Assembly: GCA_035291705.1 (NCBI GenBank) | Contig: DATDRM010000276.1 | Span: 1 to 18,505 of the forward strand | Length of the DNA: 18,505 nt | DNA from: DATDRM01 sp035291705 | GTDB lineage: Bacteria > Chloroflexota > Anaerolineae > Anaerolineales > UBA4823 | Direction of reading: 5' to 3' | The notes under the pieces: generated by a model | What the model was told of the DNA's origin: nothing | Database searches by the model: none | Seen by the model: the letters and a program-made list of their open reading frames with translations, nothing else | Shown: positions 1 to 6,653 of the stretch, one piece after another | How positions within the stretch are numbered: position 1 is the stretch's first letter | Layout: each line of letters starts with the position of its first letter | Program-made: the position numbers and the translations under genes

Positions 1-699
1 AGTGGGGTAGATGCCGTCCAGGCTCAGAACCGGCCCGCCGAACCAGGCAAAAAGCGTTCCTCCGATCAGCCCGCCCAGGTGTCCCCAGTTGTCGATGCCG
101 GGTGAAAGGCCGATCAGCAGGTTGATGATGGCAATCATAATGATGTTGTTCAACGCACGCCGGGCAGAACCACCTAACAGACGCTGGTTGCGATATAGGA
201 AGACACCTTCCGCTCCCAGCAATCCAAATATGGCGGTGGATGAACCAAGCGAAGGGGCGGCAGAAAATATGAATGAGGCCACATTACCGGCAAATCCTCC
301 TAAGAAATACAGAACCAGGAAACGTGTGTGCCCGAAATGGCGTTCCAATCCGGGGCCGAATATATTCAGCGCATACATATTGAAAGCAATATGCAGGAAA
401 GAGCCGTGCAAGAACATCGGGGTGATTAATCGCCAAAATTGCCCCTCTCCGATCAACTCATTGACTTTCATGCCCAGATTGGCGACCAGATCGACCCCGT
501 AAAGCGCTTTGCTTGCCAATTGTAGAAGGAAGGTCAATATGGTAACTACCAGCAGGGTATAGGTTATGATCGGACGCGTCTTGGGGAGGCTCACCAATAC
601 CGTGCCTGGTGAGGGAGGAGCTGCAGGGGGAACCTCTCGTTCAAATTCGGGGTAAGAAGAGGTTCGGTCGTATTCAGGGGGGTGAGGCGCTTGCGTCAC
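1..699 (-). CDS. Rhomboid-family intramembrane serine protease (3' part beyond window)
   Basis: A minus-strand frame runs without a stop from a GTG at 699 to the window edge (233 residues). About 40 Pro/Ser-rich N-terminal residues precede a first membrane segment (about 45-62). The rhomboid signatures are in order: H103-xxx-N107, the GxSx motif with the candidate nucleophile Ser154 followed by AIFGLLGA, and a late membrane segment with GIDNWGHLGGL giving the candidate catalytic His207. These correspond to the Ser/His dyad and the HxxxN motif of GlpG-type proteases, so the enzyme is probably active in cleaving membrane-spanning substrates; the substrate is unknown. The GTG start overlaps the gmk stop codon (GTGA), with an AAAGG-like ribosome site just upstream, so translation is probably coupled to gmk. 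The C-terminus is outside the window. Confidence 0.92.
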   Translation of the reverse strand, partial: MTQAPHPPEYDRTSSYPEFEREVPPAAPPSPGTVLVSLPKTRPIITYTLLVVTILTFLLQLASKALYGVDLVANLGMKVNELIGEGQFWRLITPMFLHGSFLHIAFNMYALNIFGPGLERHFGHTRFLVLYFLGGFAGNVASFIFSAAPSLGSSTAIFGLLGAEGVFLYRNQRLLGGSARRALNNIIMIAIINLLIGLSPGIDNWGHLGGLIGGTLFAWFGGPVLSLDGIYPT

Positions 700-1310
700 A
701 AGGTTACCTTTCTTTGCTTTACACGGTGATGTTCGGCCTGGATGATCGCCAGGACCGTTTGGACGGCTTCATCCAGGTGGCATTCCCGGTTGACAATGAC
801 ATAATCGAACTCCGCAATGCGTTTAAGTTCCTGGTGGGCGGTGGCAATCCGCAGTTCGATACCTTCCAGTGTTTCGGTCCTGCGCTGTTTAAGACGCTGG
901 ATCATTTCATCTTCATCCTGTGAAGTCAAGAAGATCGACAAGGCCTCAGGGCAAATTTTTCGGATCGTATCTGCTCCTTGAACGTCGATGCGCATGACCA
1001 CATCCTTCCCGCTTGCCAAAGCCTGGCGCACCTGCTCCTTGGGGATGCCCTTGTATTCGTCATAGACGATGGCGTACTCTAACAGCTCATCTTTCTCGAT
1101 CATCTCTGCAAATTCGGCGGGGGAGAGAAAGAAATAATCGACGCCGTACACCTCCTCTGGTCGAGCTGAGCGAGTTGTAGCAGTAACCACAAAGTGGAAT
1201 GGCAGGTTCATTTCCTTCATGCGTAGGATAACGCTGTCTTTCCCGGCACCGGAAGGGCCAGAGATCACAATCAATAGAGGTTCATATTGTGGGGGAGTAA
1301 ATGGATCCAT
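696..1310 (-). CDS. gmk: Guanylate kinase
   Basis: Guanylate kinase (GMP + ATP to GDP + ADP), cytosolic, needed for GTP and dGTP supply. The 204-residue protein has the P-loop GPSGAGKDS at residues 18-26, followed by the guanylate-kinase GMP-binding region (TATTRSARPEEVYGVDYFF) and a lid and C-terminal part of normal length. I chose the ATG at 1310. The frame stays open to a TTG at 1361, but that would add 17 residues before the usual family N-terminus and has no ribosome site; the ATG itself also has only a weak one. The gene is divergent from the FmdB-like gene and its stop overlaps the start of the rhomboid gene, so the two probably form an operon. Confidence 0.95.
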   Translation of the reverse strand: MDPFTPPQYEPLLIVISGPSGAGKDSVILRMKEMNLPFHFVVTATTRSARPEEVYGVDYFFLSPAEFAEMIEKDELLEYAIVYDEYKGIPKEQVRQALASGKDVVMRIDVQGADTIRKICPEALSIFLTSQDEDEMIQRLKQRRTETLEGIELRIATAHQELKRIAEFDYVIVNRECHLDEAVQTVLAIIQAEHHRVKQRKVTL

Positions 1311-1344
1311 CTGGTTAAATCTCGCCGCCGACCTAACTTGAGGG

Positions 1345-1350
1345 TATAAT
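1345..1350 (+). promoter_or_regulatory. Candidate -10 element for the FmdB-like gene
   Basis: A perfect TATAAT lies 36 bases before the ATG at 1386 in the 75-bp gap between divergent gmk and the FmdB-like gene. No good -35 box is present at 16-18 bp spacing. The reverse complement reads TTATAC, so the same spot could serve gmk as well. Confidence 0.35.
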
Positions 1351-1385
1351 CTGATGCGCAAAAAATCTGGATGGGAGTTGTTTTT

Positions 1386-1778
1386 ATGCCGAACTACGAA
1401 TATCGGTGTTTAAATTGTAAACGCCGCTTTGAAGTATACCTTTCTTATAACGAATATGGCAAGCAGAGTTTAAGATGTCCCCATTGTAACAGCGAACAGG
1501 TACAACGGCGGATTGGCCGCATCAGGTTTGCCCGTTCTGAGGAAAGTCGCCTCGAAAGCCTGGCTGATCCTTCCAGCCTGGCAGGTCTGGAAGATGATCC
1601 CAAAGCCATGGCACGCATGATGCGCCAGATGAGTTCAGAAACGGGCGAGGATCTCGGTCCTGAATTTGACGAGGTGATGGACCGTTTGGAATCAGGCCAG
1701 AGCCCTGATGAGATTGAAGAAGCGATGCCGGATATGGAAACGGGTGGTGCTGGAATGGGGGGAGAGGATTTCGAATAG
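1386..1778 (+). CDS. FmdB-family zinc-ribbon protein with acidic tail
   Basis: A small cytosolic protein (130 residues) that opens with MPNYEYRC, the typical start of the FmdB/CxxC putative regulatory zinc-ribbon family. Four cysteines, C8-C11 and C31-C34, should bind one zinc ion. After about residue 45 the protein is long, acidic and Met-rich (residues 55-130), with no recognised domain. The role of the family is uncertain; it was named from a putative regulator of formamidase/amidase genes, and nothing nearby supports that role here. The start at 1386 has GGGAG 8 bases upstream; an in-frame ATG at 1371 would put five residues ahead of the conserved MPxYEYRC and is less likely. It is encoded alone on the plus strand between gmk and tmk. 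Confidence 0.88.
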   Translation: MPNYEYRCLNCKRRFEVYLSYNEYGKQSLRCPHCNSEQVQRRIGRIRFARSEESRLESLADPSSLAGLEDDPKAMARMMRQMSSETGEDLGPEFDEVMDRLESGQSPDEIEEAMPDMETGGAGMGGEDFE

Positions 1779-1815
1779 TGAGGCGTGAAACGTGAAGTGT
1801 GAATTCACCCCTCAC
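1778..1815. repeat. Heptad-built inverted repeat at convergent fmdB/tmk junction (possible bidirectional terminator)
   Basis: Four consecutive 7-bp units begin at the fmdB stop codon: GTGAGGC, GTGAAAC, GTGAAGT and GTGAATT (1778-1805). They are followed by units in inverted sense. The 12 bases 1778-1789 pair with 1804-1815 with one mismatch, leaving a 14-base loop. The right arm enters the last codons and stop of tmk. TTTT follows on the plus strand at about 1823. Terminator function is inferred from position and fold. Confidence 0.6.
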
Positions 1816-2431
1816 GCTTCAGTTTTAATCTTTCCATAACAACTTGCCGCACATCTGCCTGTACACGCTCGGGCGGTTGTCCGGCGTCGATCACAACCCA
1901 ACGATCGGGCTCGGCCTGGGCCAGTTGGTGATACCCCTGGCGTACACGCTGGTGAAATTCCAAATTGTATGCGTCGAGCCGGTTCCATTCGCCGCCGCGG
2001 GCGCGACGCCGTAACCCAACCTTTACATCGATGTCTAATAAGATGGTTAGGTCCGGATTCAGGCCGCCAGTAGCGAAGGAGATTAGATTCCGTATTTGTG
2101 CCAGGTCGTTTCCGTGACCAAAGCCCTGGTAAGCAAGGGTGGAGTCAGCGTAGCGATCGCATAACACTACATCACCTTTCTCCAGATGAATACAGATCAC
2201 CTGTTCAACCAACTGGGCGCGCGCTGCCAGGAAGAGTAGGGTTTCGGTGCGCGGGTGCATACCGGTATTTTCCAGGTTGGAGAGAATAGCGCGTACCTGG
2301 TCCCCAATTGCGGTGCCTCCTGGCTCGCGCGTCACCAGGACAGGATAACCTGTCTGGTCTAGAAATTCAGCGAGCGCCGCAACCTGGGAAGATTTCCCGC
2401 TACCATCAGGACCCTCAAATGTGATGAACAT
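1805..2431 (-). CDS. tmk: Thymidylate kinase
   Basis: dTMP kinase (dTMP + ATP to dTDP + ADP), an essential step of dTTP synthesis, cytosolic. The 208-residue protein has the P-loop GPDGSGKSS at 7-15, REPGGT at 35-40, the DRY motif at 92-94 followed by ADSTLAYQG, and an Arg-rich lid (RRRARGGEWNRLD, about 141-153). Its length is typical. The ATG at 2431 has AAGGA 8 bases upstream. It lies 27 bp downstream of the ATPase-R3H gene on the same strand and is probably cotranscribed with it. The last codons and stop are part of the heptad inverted repeat shared with the convergent FmdB-like gene. Confidence 0.96.
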   Translation of the reverse strand: MFITFEGPDGSGKSSQVAALAEFLDQTGYPVLVTREPGGTAIGDQVRAILSNLENTGMHPRTETLLFLAARAQLVEQVICIHLEKGDVVLCDRYADSTLAYQGFGHGNDLAQIRNLISFATGGLNPDLTILLDIDVKVGLRRRARGGEWNRLDAYNLEFHQRVRQGYHQLAQAEPDRWVVIDAGQPPERVQADVRQVVMERLKLKREG

Positions 2432-2458
2432 GGATCACGTTCCTTGAAATAATGAGGG

Positions 2459-4063
2459 CTATTCCCGGAAAATACGCACGCGACGATAAGGTTCTTTCCC
2501 GTATGAGTGGGATGTCAAGTCTGCCTGGCGGGCCATTTCGTGTTGCAGGCGCCGGATATAAGCCGAGGCAGGTGGCAATTCGACCCAGCGCTCGCCGTTT
2601 AAAACTGCACTGATGGCGCCCTCCGTCTCCTGCAAAGCGCGCTCCACGATTTGCTCTTCACCGGTGTCACGGGTGAGGTTGAACACATCACCAAGGAACT
2701 GCTGCATTTGGTTGACCGTGTTCGAACGCAACACGTAAATTGGTGTACCGCGGCGTTCAGCATCCACGATGGGGCGTTGGCGGTTACGGTAATAAGAACG
2801 CAGAGTAACTACGATGTCGGCCTCAGCGAATTCATTCACCACTAGGATCGGCACTCCCAGGCGTTTTGCCGCCTGCATCAAGCGGTTGCGAGCGACGCCA
2901 TATGCATAAATGCGCATCGTTTGCAGGGGAGTCGCCTGGCCCTTCGCCGGTTCACTAGAGAGAACCACTGTTTCATCCGCCTGGGGACGTTGGCGTTTCG
3001 GACCCCCATTGCCTTGACGGCGGGAGCCCTGGTTGTAAGAAGACGGTCGCGCCGCCGCAACCTGAGGACCCTTCTCAATATGAATTTCACCATCCAGGTC
3101 GCGCGAGCGGATTTCAGGAGGCAGGGGGAAACCGCGCAGTAACGCATCTACTGCTTCAGCGACGTCCAAATGAACTGCCAATCGGTCGCGGGTCTGGATT
3201 TCGATTAACACATCGAAAGTGGGGGGCGAGCGCCGTTCGAGGACGGTTTTTTGCGTCCCGCGTCGCCGGGCTTCTTCATCGGAAAGTGTGACTGATTCAA
3301 TCCCCCCCACCAGGTCAGATAGCGTTGGATTGAGCAGCAAGTTCTCCAGGGTGTTCCCATGGGCGGTGCCGATCAATTGCACGCCGCGTTCGGCGATAGT
3401 GCGGGCCGCCTCGGCTTCCAATTCGCGCCCGATCTCGTCGATTACGATCACCTCGGGATTGTGATTCTCGACGGCTTCGATCATTACTTCGTGTTGTAAG
3501 GAAGGTGTGGCTACCTGCATACGCCTGGCACGCCCGACAGCCGGGTGGGGAACATCGCCGTCTCCACCGATCTCATTAGATGTATCAACGATCACCACCC
3601 GCTTGCTCTCTGCCAGGATGCGGGCCGCTTCACGTAATTGGGTGGTTTTACCAATCCCTGGGCGACCCAGGATCAATAGGTTTTTACCGCTTTCGATTAA
3701 ATCCTGAATGATGTCGGTGGTGCCATAAACCGCGCGTCCCACCCGGCAGGTCAAGCCCACGATGTGCCCGCGGCGGTTGCGGATAGCAGATATCCGGTGT
3801 AGCGTGCGCTCCAGACCAGCGCGGTTGTCGCTGTCAAACTCGCCAATCCGCTCAACCACATAGTCAATGTCAGTATGACTGGTTTCTCTCTCACTCAGCG
3901 CAACCTCGCGATCGACGAAGCGGGCGGTAGGGACCCGCCCCAGGTCTAGTATCCCCTCTAGAAGGTTGTCGCTGTCATTGGCATCTGTCACAGCCTTGGC
4001 GATATGCGGGGGAAGGACACCGAGCAGAACGTGCAAGTCATCTGTAATTCGATGTTGTGACAT
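2459..4063 (-). CDS. Ycf45-like ATPase with C-terminal R3H nucleic-acid-binding domain
   Basis: A 534-residue protein. Residues about 1-320 resemble the SpoIIIAA/Ycf45-type P-loop ATPases: Walker A GRPGIGKTT at 133-141, VVIVDTSNEIGGDGD at 156-170, and Walker B VIVIDE at 205-210. A basic, low-complexity linker (about 335-375) and a middle domain (about 380-460) follow. The C-terminus has an R3H signature (R504-RLQ-H508 within IRRLQHEM). R3H domains bind single-stranded nucleic acid. Proteins of this layout occur in cyanobacteria, plastids (Ycf45) and Chloroflexota; I know of no established function. It starts 3 bp after the GNAT-like gene and lies 27 bp before tmk, so the three are likely one transcript. 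The ribosome site is weak, which fits coupling to the upstream gene. Confidence 0.87.
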   Translation of the reverse strand: MSQHRITDDLHVLLGVLPPHIAKAVTDANDSDNLLEGILDLGRVPTARFVDREVALSERETSHTDIDYVVERIGEFDSDNRAGLERTLHRISAIRNRRGHIVGLTCRVGRAVYGTTDIIQDLIESGKNLLILGRPGIGKTTQLREAARILAESKRVVIVDTSNEIGGDGDVPHPAVGRARRMQVATPSLQHEVMIEAVENHNPEVIVIDEIGRELEAEAARTIAERGVQLIGTAHGNTLENLLLNPTLSDLVGGIESVTLSDEEARRRGTQKTVLERRSPPTFDVLIEIQTRDRLAVHLDVAEAVDALLRGFPLPPEIRSRDLDGEIHIEKGPQVAAARPSSYNQGSRRQGNGGPKRQRPQADETVVLSSEPAKGQATPLQTMRIYAYGVARNRLMQAAKRLGVPILVVNEFAEADIVVTLRSYYRNRQRPIVDAERRGTPIYVLRSNTVNQMQQFLGDVFNLTRDTGEEQIVERALQETEGAISAVLNGERWVELPPASAYIRRLQHEMARQADLTSHSYGKEPYRRVRIFRE

Positions 4064-4066
4064 GGT

Positions 4067-5011
4067 TTATTTCTTACTCTCCGATTGTGCAAATGGTGCG
4101 GTGGCTTCGGGCTGCCCGCCTTCCAATGCCGGCAGGGCAAAAGTACGGCCCACTCTCTTCGCAATCGCCAGATGCTTGACCATCACAGCCTGGAGAGGCC
4201 CAGCCGCAGCGCCCAGCTCCTCGAGAGCGTTCTCCAACCAGGATTGGTAAGAACGAACGCAAAGATAGATAGGACGGGAGCGGCGATTAGGCAGATTGCG
4301 CATCCGATCCACCAATTGGATAATCACATCTTCGGCATCCGGGTGGATGAACGGGTGTACCCAAATTCCGCGCAATCCGTATCTAAGCTCTGCATAAGCC
4401 AGCAGCTCATCCCCTTTGCGATAAACCATGCCGTGAAGATGGTCTGCAGGCGGTGGCTCTACCTGCTGGACAAGTCCAGGCACCAGGTTGTTGTATAAGG
4501 ATCGTACAGCGATCAGATCCTTAGACCTACTTGCCCGCCAAAGAGAGGGGTTGGATTCCGCAACAGGTTCGCCGTTCAGCTGCCAGACGCGTTGGCGGAC
4601 GTATATGGCGAAGCTGGCCTGGCGTAACATCTCGAAGGCGATCGTCCGCTCATCGATTTCAGCCAGCAGATGAAATGCTCCTCGCCCGCCGATTTGGGTG
4701 ATCATGTGGTCAATGAGGGAAGGCAAGGCTTGCGACTTAATCGCCGCTTCAGGCGCTAAAAACGAAAGCCGGGCGATTTGTGAACCTGCCGCGTGGATCA
4801 CCTGCCCCATCAAGGGAAGATCATTATCGCGATCGTGTGAGAGCAAGTATGTGAAGACGCCGGTTGCCGGTGCAAAGTATGATAAGACAGCTCCAGCGGG
4901 TATCCAGGTTTGTCCGCGCGTTAATACCAAAGCATTATCGAAAAACAAGGCATGATGACGGTAGCGAAGCAGAATAGGCAGGTCGCGCCAATCAAAAGGT
5001 CGAATAGTCAT
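4067..5011 (-). CDS. GNAT-like protein, probably tandem and degenerate
   Basis: A 314-residue soluble protein. The first half (1-146) has the outline of a GCN5-related N-acetyltransferase: IRPFDWRDLPIL at the N-terminus, a central region ending in LPSLIDHMITQI, then FEMLRQASFAIYVRQRVWQL, matching the usual late strand-helix-strand with a GF-like turn. The second half (about 150-300) shows a similar weaker outline (SLWRASRSKDLIAVRSLY, then LAYAELRYGLRGIWVHPFI). The glycine-rich acetyl-CoA pyrophosphate loop (Q/RxxGxG/A) is not visible in either half, so catalysis is doubtful. No substrate can be named. The ATG at 5011 has no clear ribosome site and lies 10 bases after a hairpin. It is 3 bp from the ATPase-R3H gene, suggesting a shared process. 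Confidence 0.6.
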   Translation of the reverse strand: MTIRPFDWRDLPILLRYRHHALFFDNALVLTRGQTWIPAGAVLSYFAPATGVFTYLLSHDRDNDLPLMGQVIHAAGSQIARLSFLAPEAAIKSQALPSLIDHMITQIGGRGAFHLLAEIDERTIAFEMLRQASFAIYVRQRVWQLNGEPVAESNPSLWRASRSKDLIAVRSLYNNLVPGLVQQVEPPPADHLHGMVYRKGDELLAYAELRYGLRGIWVHPFIHPDAEDVIIQLVDRMRNLPNRRSRPIYLCVRSYQSWLENALEELGAAAGPLQAVMVKHLAIAKRVGRTFALPALEGGQPEATAPFAQSESKK

Positions 5012-5021
5012 CGGATATAAA

Positions 5022-5040
5022 GGCCAAAAGATATTTGGCC
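5022..5040 (-). terminator. Hairpin between pdxT and the GNAT-like gene
   Basis: GGCCAAA (5022-5028) and TTTGGCC (5034-5040) form a perfect 7-bp stem with a 5-base loop in the 55-bp gap. On the minus strand it is followed by TTTATA and then, 10 bases after the stem, the ATG of the GNAT-like gene. It could end or weaken pdxST transcription, or shield the start codon below it. The U-run is poor, so strong termination is not assured. Confidence 0.4.
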
Positions 5041-5066
5041 AGGGCTATCGGACAATAAATAACCTT

Positions 5067-5645
5067 TCAAGCCGCTAAAGAGAGAAAGTATCGATGAAGA
5101 CGGTCATCACCGGTTAATTCGGGGTGAAAGGATGTCGCCAGTAGGTGTCCTTGTTGGGCAGCAACGATGCGCCCGTCTGGGAGAGACGCCAACACTCGCG
5201 CTTCTCCTTGCACTGACTCAATCAAGGGGGCCCGAATGAAGACAGCATGAAACGGTCGGTTCTCGGATTCAACCGTCTGTAATGCAGGCAGGTCGAGATC
5301 GATCTCAAAGCTGGCTACCTGCCGCCCGAAGGCGTTACGTTCCACAACGATATCCATCAAGCCCAGTAAAGGTTGCTGTCGACGGGCATCTTTTGAAAGG
5401 AAGATAGCCCCCGCGCAGGTGCCCCACAGAGCATGCTCTTTCCCGAACCTTTGTAGCGGCTCGAGCAAGTCAAAATCTCGGGCGAGCTTCCCAATTGTTG
5501 TCGACTCACCGCCGGGGATAATTAACCCGTCCAGCCCATTCAGGTGCTCAGGCAAACGCACTTCCACCGCCTCTATACCTATGCGAATAAGCATCGTTAT
5601 ATGTTCGGCAAAATCTCCTTGAAGCGCAAGCACTCCGATTTTCAT
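5067..5645 (-). CDS. pdxT: Pyridoxal 5'-phosphate synthase glutaminase subunit PdxT
   Basis: Glutaminase subunit of the PdxS-PdxT PLP synthase. It hydrolyses glutamine and channels ammonia to PdxS. The 192-residue protein starts MKIGVLALQGDFAEH, a typical family N-terminus. It has GGES at 45-48, the nucleophile Cys77 in WGTCAGAI, and His174 and Glu176 in SFHPEL, so the class I glutamine amidotransferase triad is intact. The frame is open to 5705, but the family start is the ATG at 5645. No clear Shine-Dalgarno precedes it; the 53-base gap after pdxS still suggests a shared transcript. Full length and complete. Confidence 0.96.
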   Translation of the reverse strand: MKIGVLALQGDFAEHITMLIRIGIEAVEVRLPEHLNGLDGLIIPGGESTTIGKLARDFDLLEPLQRFGKEHALWGTCAGAIFLSKDARRQQPLLGLMDIVVERNAFGRQVASFEIDLDLPALQTVESENRPFHAVFIRAPLIESVQGEARVLASLPDGRIVAAQQGHLLATSFHPELTGDDRLHRYFLSLAA

Positions 5646-5698
5646 ATGACAGCTGCTTACCAATAACTGATCCCAGACAACTGTTGGCAGGATCCTAC

Positions 5699-6586
5699 TT
5701 ACCACCCTCGCCCAGCGATCAGCTCTGCCTCGGGGATGGCGGAGATTTGGCGCCCAACCATCGGCTCGCCCAGGTTTCGGCTGACTTCCGCCAGGATGTA
5801 GGGATCGTTGAAGTGGGTCACTGCTTTGACGATCGCCGCTCCCCGCCGGGCTGGGTCACCGGATTTGAAAATGCCAGACCCGACGAAGACGCCATCTACT
5901 CCCAGCTGCATCATGAGCGCCGCATCCGCCGGGGTTGCGATGCCACCAGCGGCGAAATTAACTACCGGCAAGCGGCCAAGAGCGCGTGTCTCAACTACCA
6001 GCTCATAAGGCGCACCAATTTCCTTGGCATAGCTCATCAACTCCTCTTCAGGCATATTCTGCAGGCGGCGGATCTCGCCCAGGACAGCGCGCGCATGCCG
6101 TACAGCCTCGACTACATCCCCGGTACCTGCCTCACCTTTGGTCCTGATCATCGCCGCTCCTTCTCCGATCCGGCGCAAGGCTTCGCCCAGATTGCGGCAA
6201 CCACACACGAAAGGCACCTTGAACTCGTGTTTATGGATGTGGTGGGCCTCATCGGCGGGAGTTAGCACTTCGGATTCATCGATGTAGTCCACCCCGATGG
6301 CTTCAAGGATTTGGGCTTCGACGAAGTGGCCGATCCTCACTTTAGCCATTACAGGGATAGTAACCGCATCCATGATCTGCAAGATCAACCCAGGATCACT
6401 CATGCGCGCCACCCCGCCGTGGGTGCGTATATCCGCCGGCACGCGCTCCAAAGCCATGACAGCCACCGCGCCGGCCTCTTCTGCGATCTGGGCATGTTCG
6501 GGTGTGACAACATCCATGATCACACCGCCCTTTAACATCTGTGCCAGGCCCTTCTTAACCGTAAAAGTGGCAACTTGCTGTTCCAT
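5699..6586 (-). CDS. pdxS: Pyridoxal 5'-phosphate synthase lyase subunit PdxS
   Basis: Synthase subunit of the DXP-independent pathway. It builds PLP from ribose 5-phosphate, glyceraldehyde 3-phosphate and ammonia delivered by PdxT, as a cytosolic dodecamer in known members. The 295-residue protein is full length and highly conserved: KGGVIMDVV, ALERVPADIR, and the two Schiff-base lysines at K82 (MAKVRIGH) and K150 (IRTKGEAGTG), with Asp25 present. The ATG at 6586 has GGAGG about 10 bases upstream. The gene lies 67 bp downstream of kamA and directly before pdxT. An AT-rich TTATAT box just upstream could be a -10 element, but it has no convincing -35 partner. Confidence 0.97.
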   Translation of the reverse strand: MEQQVATFTVKKGLAQMLKGGVIMDVVTPEHAQIAEEAGAVAVMALERVPADIRTHGGVARMSDPGLILQIMDAVTIPVMAKVRIGHFVEAQILEAIGVDYIDESEVLTPADEAHHIHKHEFKVPFVCGCRNLGEALRRIGEGAAMIRTKGEAGTGDVVEAVRHARAVLGEIRRLQNMPEEELMSYAKEIGAPYELVVETRALGRLPVVNFAAGGIATPADAALMMQLGVDGVFVGSGIFKSGDPARRGAAIVKAVTHFNDPYILAEVSRNLGEPMVGRQISAIPEAELIAGRGW

Positions 6587-6653
6587 ACTTTCTCAACCTC
6601 CAGGATATAAGAGAAAAATTAACACACCTGCATTCTACCACGCAGCGCATGAT

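Noticed and set aside
11..502. Plus-strand open frame of 163 codons
   Set aside because: It lies opposite the rhomboid gene, whose protein has clear catalytic motifs; the plus-strand product is Pro/Arg-rich without any family features.
1311..1361. TTG start of gmk at 1361
   Set aside because: It lacks a ribosome site and adds 17 residues not typical of the family; the ATG at 1310 gives normal length.
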